Origin: Frankiales bacterium
Lineage (GTDB): Bacteria > Actinomycetota > Actinomycetes > Mycobacteriales > Geodermatophilaceae
DNA length: 64,000 nucleotides
NCBI GenBank assembly: GCA_025465155.1
Contig: JAODNJ010000070.1
Location: 1-64,000, forward strand
Direction: 5' to 3'
Shown piece by piece: positions 50,175 through 59,782 of the stretch. Below the pieces are notes generated by a model. That model was not told the DNA's origin, did not search any database, and worked only from the letters and a program-made list of their open reading frames with translations. Each line of letters begins with the position of its first letter. The stretch's first letter is position 1. The translations under genes and the position numbers were made by a program.

Positions 50175-50929
50175 GCGACGGCCGCCAGGTACTGCGGAGC
50201 GATGTTGCGCAGGGCTGTGAGCGTGCGGTGTCGCCGGCGGTACAGGGTGCGGGTCGTGATGCCGTGCGCGGCGGCTACGTGCTGGTCCGCGCGGCACTCA
50301 CGGAGGTCTCGCCGGCATTCGGTGGCGACCAGCAGGGCCACGTCAGCGGAGTCGACTCCTGACCGCACCGCCCACTGCAGCAGGTCGGCGACGTCGAGGT
50401 CCTCCCGCTCGTCGTAGGCCGTGGCTTGCACCAGCCGGGTGACGTCCCCGTCGACGGCGAGGAACTCGCCTCGATCGGGATGGCGACGGCTTCGGGGACG
50501 TAGCTCAGCGAGCACGGCCCGTCGCGTCTCGGCCCGCAGGTTGGCGGCCACCGCGCGCGGACGCCGCCGCCAGGGGTAACGCCGAACCTGGCAAGCGAGC
50601 TCGCCGACCACCACGGTGACGATGTCGGAACTGAGGTCCCTCAGCTGCGCGACCATCGTCCATACCAGCCCGCTGAGCAGATGCAGGATGAGAAGAAGCG
50701 CGTCGTCGTCCCGACCACCATCGACGGCGGCCAACCGGACCAACGCGGCAAGGACCACGTTCGTACGGTCGTCCCCGCCGTCCTCGGACCAGACGGCGAG
50801 CAGCTCGGTGACGGTGGTGAGTCCGGTCAAGTCCGGCTCGGCTGCTGCCCATCGGGCAAGGACGGCGTCGTCGTCCAGCCGTGCGGCGAGCGCCGGCCAA
50901 CTGCCGACGATGGTGGGGTCGTGGAACAT
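50171..50929 (-). CDS. Putative regulator with sigma-like C-terminal HTH
   Basis: VATECRRDLRECRADQHVAAAHGITTRTLYRRRHRTLTALRNIAPQYLAAVA. Confidence 0.6.
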   Translation of the reverse strand: MFHDPTIVGSWPALAARLDDDAVLARWAAAEPDLTGLTTVTELLAVWSEDGGDDRTNVVLAALVRLAAVDGGRDDDALLLILHLLSGLVWTMVAQLRDLSSDIVTVVVGELACQVRRYPWRRRPRAVAANLRAETRRAVLAELRPRSRRHPDRGEFLAVDGDVTRLVQATAYDEREDLDVADLLQWAVRSGVDSADVALLVATECRRDLRECRADQHVAAAHGITTRTLYRRRHRTLTALRNIAPQYLAAVA

Positions 50930-50990
50930 CTACGGGTCCTCCGGCATCGGTGTGATGCCGTCGACGCTCCGGAGAGACGTTCAACGAACC

Positions 50991-51127
50991 GTCACCCCTG
51001 GGCGGGGGTGACATTGGGACGGGCGTGGTCATCCAACGCTCGTCACGACAGTGAGGCTCCAACACTGTTCCGCGCTGGCGCGGGAAGGGGTGACGAAGCG
51101 AGTCACCAGGGGTGACGTGCGCCAGCG
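50991..51127. repeat. GGGGTGAC boxes and inverted repeats upstream of the T4SS operon
   Basis: GTCACCCC/GGGGTGAC (50991-50998/51005-51012), GGGGTGAC at 51087-51094 and 51109-51116, enclosed by the perfect pair CGCTGGCGC (51073-51081) / GCGCCAGCG (51119-51127). Confidence 0.6.
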
Positions 51128-51270
51128 TTGACGTGAACGAACACCTCGACGCAGCGCCACCCCGACTGCGCCCCAAATGACCCCCCCCTCAACAGGAATG
51201 GGCATCGGGCGGGTCTACCGGGACAAGCTCACGCGAGCGGCGCGTCTACCTGCCCCATTCCCGGGAGACG

Positions 51271-51300
51271 GTCCCCTTGTGCGCGCCCCGCGCGGCGGTC
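51271..51300. repeat. Degenerate copy of the dispersed 27-bp repeat
   Basis: GTCCCCTTGTGCGCGCCCCGCGCGGCGGTC resembles TCCCCTTGCGCGCGTCCCGCGCGGCGA. Confidence 0.4.
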
Positions 51301-51367
51301 GTCGACGGCTACGGCACCGGAGCTCGCGAGGGCGACCGGAGTTCGATCTCCGAGGCTCGGTGGGACC

Positions 51368-51601
51368 TCAGCCGACCCGGCGGCTCCCGGAGAGGGATGC
51401 GGGGGCGGGGATCGGGGCGAGCCGGTCGTCAAGGCGGCGGGCGAGCCCGACCAGCAGCCGGGCGCTCCATGCGCGGAGCCGGCTGGGGGGCCGCTCGGCC
51501 GTGCGGGCCGCTCGGGCAAGCCGGGCCTGATGTGCCTGGTCGGTGAGGTCGTTCGCGTGCGCCTCGACCAGCATTTGGATCAGTGTCGGGTGGGTGGACA
51601 C
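51368..51601 (-). CDS. Small hypothetical protein
   Basis: MSTHPTLIQMLVEAHANDLTDQAHQARLARAARTAERPPSRLRAWSARLLVGLARRLDDRL; helical, plausible composition. Confidence 0.5.
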   Translation of the reverse strand: MSTHPTLIQMLVEAHANDLTDQAHQARLARAARTAERPPSRLRAWSARLLVGLARRLDDRLAPIPAPASLSGSRRVG

Positions 51602-51811
51602 GGCGTCTCCTTTTCGGGCCTGGGGGTGGCAGCTCGCGGGTGGGCCCCGTGGAGGCTGGCTGCGCCGTCGGCGGCCCGCGGGTCATGGATCGCTGGGGTC
51701 GCTGTCAGCGCCCGCCATGCGTGCGGCCGTCGGGCGAGGTGCCGGCCCCGGCGGATCAGGTTGTGACTTCTCCATTTGCTGAAGGCAGCAGCGGGTGACG
51801 CGTCCGTCCCG

Positions 51812-52336
51812 CTAGCCCAGCGACTTCTCGAGCCAGTGGTCCGCGAACGGCTCGCTGTTGAACGCGGGGACCTCAACCCAGCCGGTTGAGCGGTACAGGG
51901 CGGGGGCCTCAGTGAGGACTGCGCTCGTCTCGATGTGTGCGATGCGCGCGCCCCCGGACAGCGCGCACGCCTCGAGCTTCTTCAGTAGAAGGCGGCCGAG
52001 CCCTAGCCCGCGCACTTCCGGCGAGATCCACATGCGCTTGATCTCAGCGGGCGAATCGGCGTGATGCTTGACAGCGCCGCAGCCGATCGCCTCACCATGC
52101 AGGTAGGCGACGAAGAACTGACCGGCGGGTGGGCGGACCTCCTGCGGAAGGGCGGTTGCGCCGATGGAGGGATCGAAGCCGCGCGTCGAGCGGCGGTTGA
52201 GTTCGGCGACGTACTCCGCGAGGCAGTGCCGTCCGTCCGGATGCTCAGGGTCGACAGGCCTGATCTCTACGCTCGCCGCGATCAGCTCGCGGCCGCCGAC
52301 CTCGACTGGGTCTGAAGGGCTGCTGACTTGGGCCAT
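51812..52336 (-). CDS. GNAT-family N-acetyltransferase
   Basis: EIKRMWISPEVRGLGLGRLLLKKLEACALSGGARIAHIETSAVLTEAPALYRSTGW. Confidence 0.9.
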   Translation of the reverse strand: MAQVSSPSDPVEVGGRELIAASVEIRPVDPEHPDGRHCLAEYVAELNRRSTRGFDPSIGATALPQEVRPPAGQFFVAYLHGEAIGCGAVKHHADSPAEIKRMWISPEVRGLGLGRLLLKKLEACALSGGARIAHIETSAVLTEAPALYRSTGWVEVPAFNSEPFADHWLEKSLG

Positions 52337-52467
52337 CGTGAGCCTCCTGGTCGACGTGTCCGACGGTTGAAACACCGACCCCCAGCCAGATTGAGCGATG
52401 AATCTGGGAGCGCGACGGTGTTCCAAGGTCCAGAGAGGGGTGTCCAGAGAGCGGAAGGGATCACCCG

Positions 52468-53454
52468 ATGACCGATTCGGTGCTCGCCCGGGCCCAGTTC
52501 GGAGACAGCGACGCCTTCGCCGAGCTCACCGGCCCCTACCGCCTGGAGCTCCGCGTGCACTGTTACCGGATCCTCGTGTCGTTCCACGACGCCGAGGACC
52601 TACTCCAAGAGACTCTGTTGTCAGCCTGGCAATCACTCGATCGCTTCGACGGTCGCTCGCTTCGGGCGTGGCTCTACCGCATCGCTACCAACCGTTGTCT
52701 AAACTACCTCCGTGACACCTCGCGCCGGCTACGGGACGCCGAAGTGGTCGATCCAGGCTCGTTATCTGCCGGTGTGGTGCACTCAGATGTGCCGTGGTGG
52801 CTCGAGCCATACCCCGACGCTCTCATCGGAGATGCCGAGTCGAATCCCGAGGCTCGGTTCGAGGCCCGAGAGTCGATAGCCCTTTCGTTCGTGGCCGGGC
52901 TCCAGGGTCTTCCGACCCAGCAGCGCGCTGCTCTTGTCTTACGCGACGTCCTTGGATTCTCGGCGGCCGAGGTGGCCGAGATGCTCGGCTCGACGCCAGC
53001 GTCGGTCAACAGCGCGCTTCAGCGGGCGCGCGCTGCCTTTGAGCCCTCCCGAGACCGCGATCATGTGTCCCTTCCCCGATCTCGCAACGAAGTGGAAACG
53101 GTCGAGCGATTCGTCGACGCGCTCGAGCGCGGTGATATCGAGCGGGTGGTCGCGCTGCTCACCGACGACGCCAGGATGACCATGCCTCCCGAGCCTTTCG
53201 AATTGCGGGGATCCCGCCCCATCGCCGAGTACCTCGGCCGGGTCTGGGGCGAGGGCGTCAAGGTGGTTTCGACGCGAGCCAACAACGCTCCGGCGTTCGG
53301 CTATTACCGTCCAGATCCGCACGCTGAGGTCTATCGAGCGAGTGGGCTCATGGTGGTGTCGGTCGCCGACGCTCGCGTGTCGTCACTCGCAAGGTTCGAT
53401 GACAAGAGCCTGTTCGCCACCTTCGGCCTCCCGCGGACCATCACGCACAAGTAA
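52468..53454 (+). CDS. RNA polymerase sigma-70 family (ECF, SigG-like with SnoaL-type C-terminus)
   Basis: HCYRILVSFHDAEDLLQETLLSAWQSLDRFDGRSLRAWLYRIATNRCLNYLRD; QQRAALVLRDVLGFSAAEVAEMLGSTPASVNSALQRARA. Confidence 0.9.
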   Translation: MTDSVLARAQFGDSDAFAELTGPYRLELRVHCYRILVSFHDAEDLLQETLLSAWQSLDRFDGRSLRAWLYRIATNRCLNYLRDTSRRLRDAEVVDPGSLSAGVVHSDVPWWLEPYPDALIGDAESNPEARFEARESIALSFVAGLQGLPTQQRAALVLRDVLGFSAAEVAEMLGSTPASVNSALQRARAAFEPSRDRDHVSLPRSRNEVETVERFVDALERGDIERVVALLTDDARMTMPPEPFELRGSRPIAEYLGRVWGEGVKVVSTRANNAPAFGYYRPDPHAEVYRASGLMVVSVADARVSSLARFDDKSLFATFGLPRTITHK

Positions 53455-53492
53455 CGAGATTTCAAAAGGCCACTCATGACCGACGACATCGT

Positions 53493-53551
53493 GACGCCGC
53501 GCGGCGATCCCTTGTGCGCGTTCCGCGCGGCGATCCCATTCGAGACCGCGG
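53493..53551. repeat. Dispersed 27-bp repeat element, copy A (2 units)
   Basis: GACGCCGCGCGGCGATCCCTTGTGCGCGTTCCGCGCGGCGATCCCATTCGAGACCGCGG. Confidence 0.7.
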
Positions 53552-53696
53552 GGAGTGGGGGAGAAGCTCGCGCCGACCGTCCCGCAGGCCGGTCGTCCTA
53601 CAGGACGCTGCTCCCCTCCTGCTTGGGCTCCCGGAGCGGCTGTTCAGGGGGCTTACGTGCAGCCCCGCGCGTACGAGCGGACGACTTCGCACTGGC

Positions 53697-54689
53697 TTAG
53701 TTCCTCCCCGAGGAGCGCCTACTCCATCTCGCGGAGTGCACGCCTCGCGAGCGCCGTGACGTCCCGTATGTACGGAACTCCCTGGTTGTACTGACAGCGA
53801 TGTACCCGGCCCGACTGAACTCATTGAGGATCGCGGTCACAGTTCGCCAATGGATGCCGCGGTAGTCGTACCAGTCGGTCGGCTTGGGACCGGTCGGCTC
53901 GTTCACGATGTCGGACAGCATCTTCCGCCTGAGGGCATCGACGTCGAGTCCTCCACGGGCTTCTTCCTCAAGCCAGACGTAGTCCGGAATACCTTTGAGC
54001 TGCCAGCGAGGACCGAGCATCTTCTGCGCATTGACGAGGTGCTGGCGCTCAAGGATCTCGATGCTGTCGAGTACCTGCTCGTAGCTGATGCCCAACGGTT
54101 CGACCGCTTCGCCGATGCTGTTCGAGAACGTTATCCAGTTGGGCGAGTCCAGCCGTCGGAAGTGCTCAATCAAGGCAGCAAAGACAGCCGTGTCGATCGG
54201 GTCATCGAGCTGTCGCACGTTCGGCAACGAACCGACAAATGGAGGCGGCCTGCCTAACGGTGGTCGACGCGAGACGTTGAACATGTCGCGGACGACCTCC
54301 GCGGCTACATAATCGAAGCCCTGCCTCGGCACGTTGTAATGGAACAAGTGCTCGATCGCAACAGGGACGTTGAGGTCATTGTCCAACAGGATCGGGATGA
54401 GTCGCGTCTTGCCCGCGATGCGTCGGACGACCGCTACGTCAAACTCCTCCCGCACCCAGGGCTTCGCCAAGGCCACATCGGACAAGACGCAGAGCACCGC
54501 GTCGGACTGACCGATGCCCCGATCGAAGATGCGCTGAGGCAGCGAGTCGCCACCTCCGAGTTCCCACTTGTCCAACCAGACCTGCACGCCGTTGGTAAGC
54601 AGGTGGCTGGCGAACTCCAGGACGAAGCGCTGCTTATCGTCGCTGGCGTAACTGATGAACGCCCTCGGCGGTCGTCCGGCTGTAGACAT
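53697..54689 (-). CDS. TIR-domain protein
   Basis: RAFISYASDDKQRFVLEFASHLLTNGVQVWLDKWELGGGDSLPQRIFDRGIGQSDAVLCVLSDVALAKPWVREEFDVAVVR; C-terminal winged-helix-like region. Confidence 0.88.
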   Translation of the reverse strand: MSTAGRPPRAFISYASDDKQRFVLEFASHLLTNGVQVWLDKWELGGGDSLPQRIFDRGIGQSDAVLCVLSDVALAKPWVREEFDVAVVRRIAGKTRLIPILLDNDLNVPVAIEHLFHYNVPRQGFDYVAAEVVRDMFNVSRRPPLGRPPPFVGSLPNVRQLDDPIDTAVFAALIEHFRRLDSPNWITFSNSIGEAVEPLGISYEQVLDSIEILERQHLVNAQKMLGPRWQLKGIPDYVWLEEEARGGLDVDALRRKMLSDIVNEPTGPKPTDWYDYRGIHWRTVTAILNEFSRAGYIAVSTTREFRTYGTSRRSRGVHSARWSRRSSGRN

Positions 54690-54901
54690 CTGCCCCACTA
54701 AGCGTTGACCTCCTGACGGCCGTGATTCTGCCCGACGAATGCGACAGGTCATCGACGTAGACGCGCGCGATGGGACGAACCACTCGAAGCGAGTCAACGA
54801 CTCGTCGCGCTGAGCGATTGGTATGGGCGTAGGTCCGTGCGTAGATGCGACAGCAGATCGACGGCTCGGCGCGCGCGGACAAGCTTTGCTGTGTTGACGT
54901 T

Positions 54902-55036
54902 CCGCAAGGGGATCCCCTTGCGCGCGTCCCGCGCGGCGATCCCCTTGCGCGCGTCCCGCGCGGCGATCCCCTTGCGCGCGTCCCGCGCGGCGATCCCCTT
55001 GCGCGCGTCCCGCGCGGCGATCCCATTCGAGACGGC
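54902..55036. repeat. Dispersed 27-bp repeat element, copy B (4 units) starting with a 20-bp perfect palindrome
   Basis: CGCAAGGGGATCCCCTTGCG then 4x GCGCGCGTCCCGCGCGGCGATCCCCTT, ending GATCCCATTCGAGACGGCG. Confidence 0.9.
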
Positions 55037-55253
55037 GCCGGAGAGCGGCAGTGCTCGGGCCTCCGTCTGGCAGGCCGGTCGGCCTTCGGGACGCTGCGGC
55101 GTCATGGCGTCGCCGCGGCTCTTGCTCATCTACGCCGTCCATGCCGAGCAACCGTGGCGGCGCGACAGCGGCGCCCGGCTCGGGAAGCAACGGCCTGTCG
55201 GGGACGTCGCGTTGGTTGCCGAGGCGCGCGATCCGCCCGTTCAGACGCGGGTG

Positions 55254-56024
55254 TCAGATGGTCGCCACCATGCCGCCGTCGATGACGAAGTCGGCGCCGG
55301 TGACGTTGGCGGTGCGGCCACCGGCAAGCACGACGATCAGGTCGGCGACCTCCTCGGGGCGGGAGAACCGGCCGCTCACCATCCCGGCGGCGGCAGCGGC
55401 CGCGACGTCGGTGGCGCTCTGGCCACTGGCGCGGCTGACGCGGGCCGCCACGCCGTCGTCCCCGAGCCAGAGGTCGGTGGCGACCGGGCCGGGGTCGACG
55501 TTGTTGACTCGGATGCCCCGCCCGCCGAACTCCTTGGACAGCGACTTGGCAAAGCTGACCAGGGCGGCCTTGGCCGCGGAGTAGTCCATGACCGTCGGAT
55601 CGGGCAGCCGGGCGTTGACCGAGGCGACGTTGACGATGGAGCCGCCTCCGCCGGCGAGCATCACCGGCAGAGCCGCGCGGCAGGCCCGCACGGCCGCCAT
55701 CAGGTCGAGGTTCCAGGTGGCGTGCCACATGTCGTCAGTGATGGCCAGGAACCCGTCCAGCCGCGGCGGTGCCACCCCGACGTTGTTGACCAGGACGTCG
55801 ATGCGCTGCCCGGCCGCCGCCACGAGCTGCGCCGGACCCTCGGCCGTGGACAAGTCCAGCTCCACCACGGTCACGCCGTCGAGCGCGGCCAGCTCCGTTG
55901 ATGTCCGCAGCGCGCCCGCGACGACGTGCGCGCCCTCTGCGACGAGGGCCCGGGTCGTGGCCAGCCCGATGCCCTTGCTGGCCCCTGTCACCACGGCCAC
56001 CGATTCCTGCAGTCCCATGTCCAT
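55254..56024 (-). CDS. SDR-family oxidoreductase
   Basis: ESVAVVTGASKGIGLATTRALVAEGAHVV; NNVGVA; YSAAKAALVSFAKSL. Confidence 0.93.
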   Translation of the reverse strand: MDMGLQESVAVVTGASKGIGLATTRALVAEGAHVVAGALRTSTELAALDGVTVVELDLSTAEGPAQLVAAAGQRIDVLVNNVGVAPPRLDGFLAITDDMWHATWNLDLMAAVRACRAALPVMLAGGGGSIVNVASVNARLPDPTVMDYSAAKAALVSFAKSLSKEFGGRGIRVNNVDPGPVATDLWLGDDGVAARVSRASGQSATDVAAAAAAGMVSGRFSRPEEVADLIVVLAGGRTANVTGADFVIDGGMVATI

Positions 56025-56142
56025 GGGCAGACGCTAGGAACCCGGCCGGTTCGCTCGCTTGGGTCATCTGACCGAAGCCGCCGCCCGTCCCACGGCCGGA
56101 CGATCGCCTCGGCAGTGATCGTGATCTCCCGAGGAGCTACCC

Positions 56143-56943
56143 ATGCCCGATGCGGCAACCCCCGTCCTCTTCCTGCATGGCCTGTGGCTGCATGCCACGT
56201 CCTGGTCGCCGTGGATGGAGCTGTTCGGCGAGCACGGCTACGACGCGATGGCGCCCGGCTGGCCTGGCGACCCGGACACCGTGGAGGAGGCGCGGGCGAA
56301 CCCGGACGCCATGGCCAATCACGGGATCGAGGACGTCACCGAGCACTACGGCAAGATCATCGACGGACTCGACCGGCCGCCGCTGCTGATCGGCCACTCC
56401 TTCGGCGGCATGATCGCGCAGAAGCTGCTCGGCCAGGGCCGCGGCATCGGCGCTGTCGCGATCGACGCGGCGCAGATCAAGGGGGATCTGCCGCTGCCGC
56501 TCTCGGCGCTGCACGCGACGCTGCCGGTGTTCAGGAACCCCGCGAACAAGCACCGGACGGTGGGCCTGACCGCCGACCAGTTCGCCTACGCGTTCGGCAA
56601 CGCGATCCCGCGCGAGGAGTCCGACGCGCTGTTCGAGCGGTGGACGATGCCCTCGCCCGGGCGACCGTTGTTCGAGGCCGCCGCGGCGAACTTTGTCCTC
56701 CATTCACCGGCGAAGGTCGACACCCGCAACGAGCAGCGCGGCCCGTTGCTGCTCACCATGAGCGGCCAGGACCACACGGTTCCGGAGGCGGTCACCAAGG
56801 CGACGCTCAAGCAGTACAAGCACTCGACCGCGGTCACCGACCTGGTCGAGTTCCGGGACCGCGGGCACTCGCTGACGATCGACTCCGGCTGGCGGGAGGT
56901 CGCCGACGGCACGCTCTCCTGGCTGCGCGAGCACGGTCTCTGA
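56143..56943 (+). CDS. Alpha/beta hydrolase
   Basis: PVLFLHGLWLHATSW; LLIGHSFGGMIAQKLL; C-terminal FRDRGHSLTID. Confidence 0.92.
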   Translation: MPDAATPVLFLHGLWLHATSWSPWMELFGEHGYDAMAPGWPGDPDTVEEARANPDAMANHGIEDVTEHYGKIIDGLDRPPLLIGHSFGGMIAQKLLGQGRGIGAVAIDAAQIKGDLPLPLSALHATLPVFRNPANKHRTVGLTADQFAYAFGNAIPREESDALFERWTMPSPGRPLFEAAAANFVLHSPAKVDTRNEQRGPLLLTMSGQDHTVPEAVTKATLKQYKHSTAVTDLVEFRDRGHSLTIDSGWREVADGTLSWLREHGL

Positions 56944-56945
56944 TG

Positions 56946-59735
56946 TCAGGACGACGTCGCGGCGCCTCGGTCGTCCCCGGGCGAGGCGCGGCTCAGCGCG
57001 CGGGCGAGCTGGCCACGGGAGGTCACGCCGAGCTTCGGGAAGACGCGGTACAGGTGGCTGCTCACCGTCCGGGGTGACAGGTACAGGCGCTGGCCGATCT
57101 CCTTGTTGCTGAATCCCTCGACGACCAGCTCGGCGATCTGCGCCTCCCGCGGCGAGAGCTGCTCCCACCCGAGCGTCGCGGGCGAGCCAGGCCCGGAGCC
57201 TGCCTCGCCGGCGGCGCGCAGCTCGCGTTGGGCCTGCTCCGCCCAGGGGACGGCGCCGGAGCTGGTGAACTCGTGCAGGGCCGCGCGCAGCTGCACGCGC
57301 GACTCGGTCACTCGCTGCGAACGGCGCAGCCAGGAGCCGTAGCCGAGCAGCAGGCGCCCGTGCTCGAAGGCCCAGTCGCTCCAGTCGGCGTCCAGCGCGA
57401 CGGTGAAGGCGTGCTCGGCGTCGCTGGGCTCCGCGAGGAACGCCCGCGCCAGGCGCAGGGCCACCTGGACGCCGTCCGCCGGTGTCCGGGCGGCCAGGGA
57501 TTCGAACCGCGCCAGCTCCGCCCGGGCCGCCGCCGCGTGCCCGGTCCGGGACGCCGCCTCGGCGAGGTGGCCGATCGTCCGGCAGGCCTGCATCCGCTGG
57601 GCGGCCGGGTCGTGCGGCGCGTAGAGGTGCCAGAACTGCTCGAAGGCCTCCTGCTGGCGCCCGCGACCGGCCGCGGTCAGCCCGCGCGCGAGGTGCGTGA
57701 CGGCCAGGCCGATGGTGTTGCGCGTCGCCGTCGCCAGCTCCTCGGCCTGCCCGGCCAGCTCGTCGGCCGTCGCGACGTCGCCGCGGATCCCGGCGATCGC
57801 CGCTCCGGCGGCCAGTCCGGCGGCCTCGGGAACCGGCTGCCGGATCTCGCGCGCGATCCGCACGCACTCCTCGGCTGCGGGGGCGGCGACCCGCCACCTG
57901 CTGCGGCGTAGGGCCGACCAAGCCAGCAGGCTCAGCGCCTCCGCCAGGAGCGTCAGCCGACCCTGCTCCCGCAGGCCGTCGGCGGCGGCCCGGCAGTAGG
58001 TCTCCGCCTCCCGGTAGGCGCCGGTGCAGGCGCCGGCGTAGCCGTACATCAGCAGGTCGGCGGGGTCGTCGTCCGGCTGGGGGGACCGGCCCGTGAGGAC
58101 GTCGAGGACGGTCGCCGCGCACTCGAAAGGCGAGGCATAGGCATAGATGACGAGTCGTCGCGGATCGTGCACGCCGGCGCCCAGCCGGTCGGCGGCGGCG
58201 AGTACCCGATGTTCGACCTCGGGGCCGAAGTCCAGGTGCCAGCAGCGCATCGCCGCGCGGAGGAGGAAGCGCAGGGCGAGGTCCTGGTCGTCGCGGATCC
58301 GGGCGTCCTCCGCCAGTCCGATCAGCGCGTCCACCCGCGCGGCGCCGCCCAGCATCGCCCCGTCGGTGATCTCGTCCACCGCGTCCAGCCGGAGCCGGTC
58401 GTGCGGGTCGGCGAGCAGCGGTCGGGCCCGCCCCAGGTAGCCGCGGCTGTCCGCGGGGCGCCCGGCCTCGGCGGCCAGCTCGGCGGCCCGGAGTAACCGC
58501 CGGCCACGGGCCGTGCCGGAACCGCTGAGCTCGGCGGCCCGCTCGAGCGCCTGCAGCGCGCCGGGGACCGCGCCGCGCCGTTGTGCTCGCGCGGCGGCGT
58601 CCGCCAGCTCGGCGGCCACCGCCTCGTCGCTGCCGGCGACGGCGGCGGCCCGGTGCCAGACGCGCCGGTCGGGCTGGTCGATGACCACCTCCGCGAGCGC
58701 GGTGTGCGCCGCCCGCCGTCGCTCCGCCGGAATGCCTTGCTGCACCGCGGAGCGAACCAGGGGGTGGCGGAAGGCGATCGTCGACGGGTCCAGCCGGATG
58801 AGCCCGTCGGCGACGGCGGGGTGCAGGTCCTCGACCCGCAGGGCCGCCTCGGCGAGCATGCCGGCGGCCGCGAGCACCTCGGCCAGGTCGTCGGAGTCGT
58901 TCACCGCCGCGACCAGCAGCAGGTCGCGGGTGGCCGGCGGCAGCTCCCTCGTCCGGCCCAGGAAGCCGCGCTCCAGCCTGCGGGTCAGGTGCACCGTTCC
59001 GCCGGGATCATCGCGGCCGGCGCCGGACAGCGACTGCGGCAGCTCGAGTAAGGCCAGCGGATTCCCCGCGGCCGTCTCGAGCACACTGCGCCGGCTCGCG
59101 GACTCCAAGTTCGGTGCGGAGCGGTCCAGGAGGGCTGCCGATGCTGGGCCGTCGAGCGGCCCGACCTCCAGCTCCGGCAGGCCAGCATCGGCGAGCGGCT
59201 GGTCCGGTCCGAAGCGGGAGGCGGCCACCAGCAGGACCGGGTCGGCCTCGAGCCGACGGGCAACGAAGGCGAGCACCTCGGCCGACGACCGGTCAAGCCA
59301 GTGCGCGTCGTCTACTAGGACGACCATGCGGGCGGATCGCGCCAGCGCCGAGAACAAGTCGAGGCAGGCCAGCGCCACCCTGTATATGTCTAGATCGGCC
59401 TGCGGGAAGCCAAAGGTGCCCTCCAGCGCCTCGCGGGGCCCGCCGGGCAGCAGCTCCGGGATGCGCGAACGCACCGGCCTCAGCAGCTTGTGCAGGCCGG
59501 CCAGCGGCAGTCGCTGCTCGGCCGGGGTCCCGTCCGTGCGCAGCACCCGCCAGCCCTGCGCTGCCCCGATCTGCCCGACAGCCTGGAGCAGTGCGCTCTT
59601 ACCGACGCCCGGATCGCCGCGCAGGAGAAGGGCTTGCCCGGACTGTGCCGCCTCCTCGACGGCCCGCCTCAGGGCGGAGAGCTCCGCGTCGCGGCCCACG
59701 AACGGCCCCACCAGGAGCGTCGACTCGATGGCCAC
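56946..59735 (-). CDS. Large ATP-binding LuxR-family regulator (LAL type)
   Basis: FVGRDAELSALRRAVEEAAQSGQALLLRGDPGVGKSALLQA; LSPREAQIAELVVEGFSNKEIGQRLYLSPRTVSSHLYRVFPKLGV. Confidence 0.93.
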   Translation of the reverse strand: MAIESTLLVGPFVGRDAELSALRRAVEEAAQSGQALLLRGDPGVGKSALLQAVGQIGAAQGWRVLRTDGTPAEQRLPLAGLHKLLRPVRSRIPELLPGGPREALEGTFGFPQADLDIYRVALACLDLFSALARSARMVVLVDDAHWLDRSSAEVLAFVARRLEADPVLLVAASRFGPDQPLADAGLPELEVGPLDGPASAALLDRSAPNLESASRRSVLETAAGNPLALLELPQSLSGAGRDDPGGTVHLTRRLERGFLGRTRELPPATRDLLLVAAVNDSDDLAEVLAAAGMLAEAALRVEDLHPAVADGLIRLDPSTIAFRHPLVRSAVQQGIPAERRRAAHTALAEVVIDQPDRRVWHRAAAVAGSDEAVAAELADAAARAQRRGAVPGALQALERAAELSGSGTARGRRLLRAAELAAEAGRPADSRGYLGRARPLLADPHDRLRLDAVDEITDGAMLGGAARVDALIGLAEDARIRDDQDLALRFLLRAAMRCWHLDFGPEVEHRVLAAADRLGAGVHDPRRLVIYAYASPFECAATVLDVLTGRSPQPDDDPADLLMYGYAGACTGAYREAETYCRAAADGLREQGRLTLLAEALSLLAWSALRRSRWRVAAPAAEECVRIAREIRQPVPEAAGLAAGAAIAGIRGDVATADELAGQAEELATATRNTIGLAVTHLARGLTAAGRGRQQEAFEQFWHLYAPHDPAAQRMQACRTIGHLAEAASRTGHAAAARAELARFESLAARTPADGVQVALRLARAFLAEPSDAEHAFTVALDADWSDWAFEHGRLLLGYGSWLRRSQRVTESRVQLRAALHEFTSSGAVPWAEQAQRELRAAGEAGSGPGSPATLGWEQLSPREAQIAELVVEGFSNKEIGQRLYLSPRTVSSHLYRVFPKLGVTSRGQLARALSRASPGDDRGAATSS

Positions 59736-59782
59736 CAGGGCAGCATGCCGAAGAATGAGCGCGGCCCACTAGTGGCCGATGT

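Noticed and set aside
54634-55190. 9-aa periodic protein repeats (ARDARKGIA / GSPRGTRAR / AGRAQGDRR) as a possible repeat protein or N-terminal extension of the TIR protein
   Set aside because: The 27-bp DNA repeat is a multiple of 3, so all frames read through. It recurs in intergenic DNA elsewhere, so it is treated as a DNA element.
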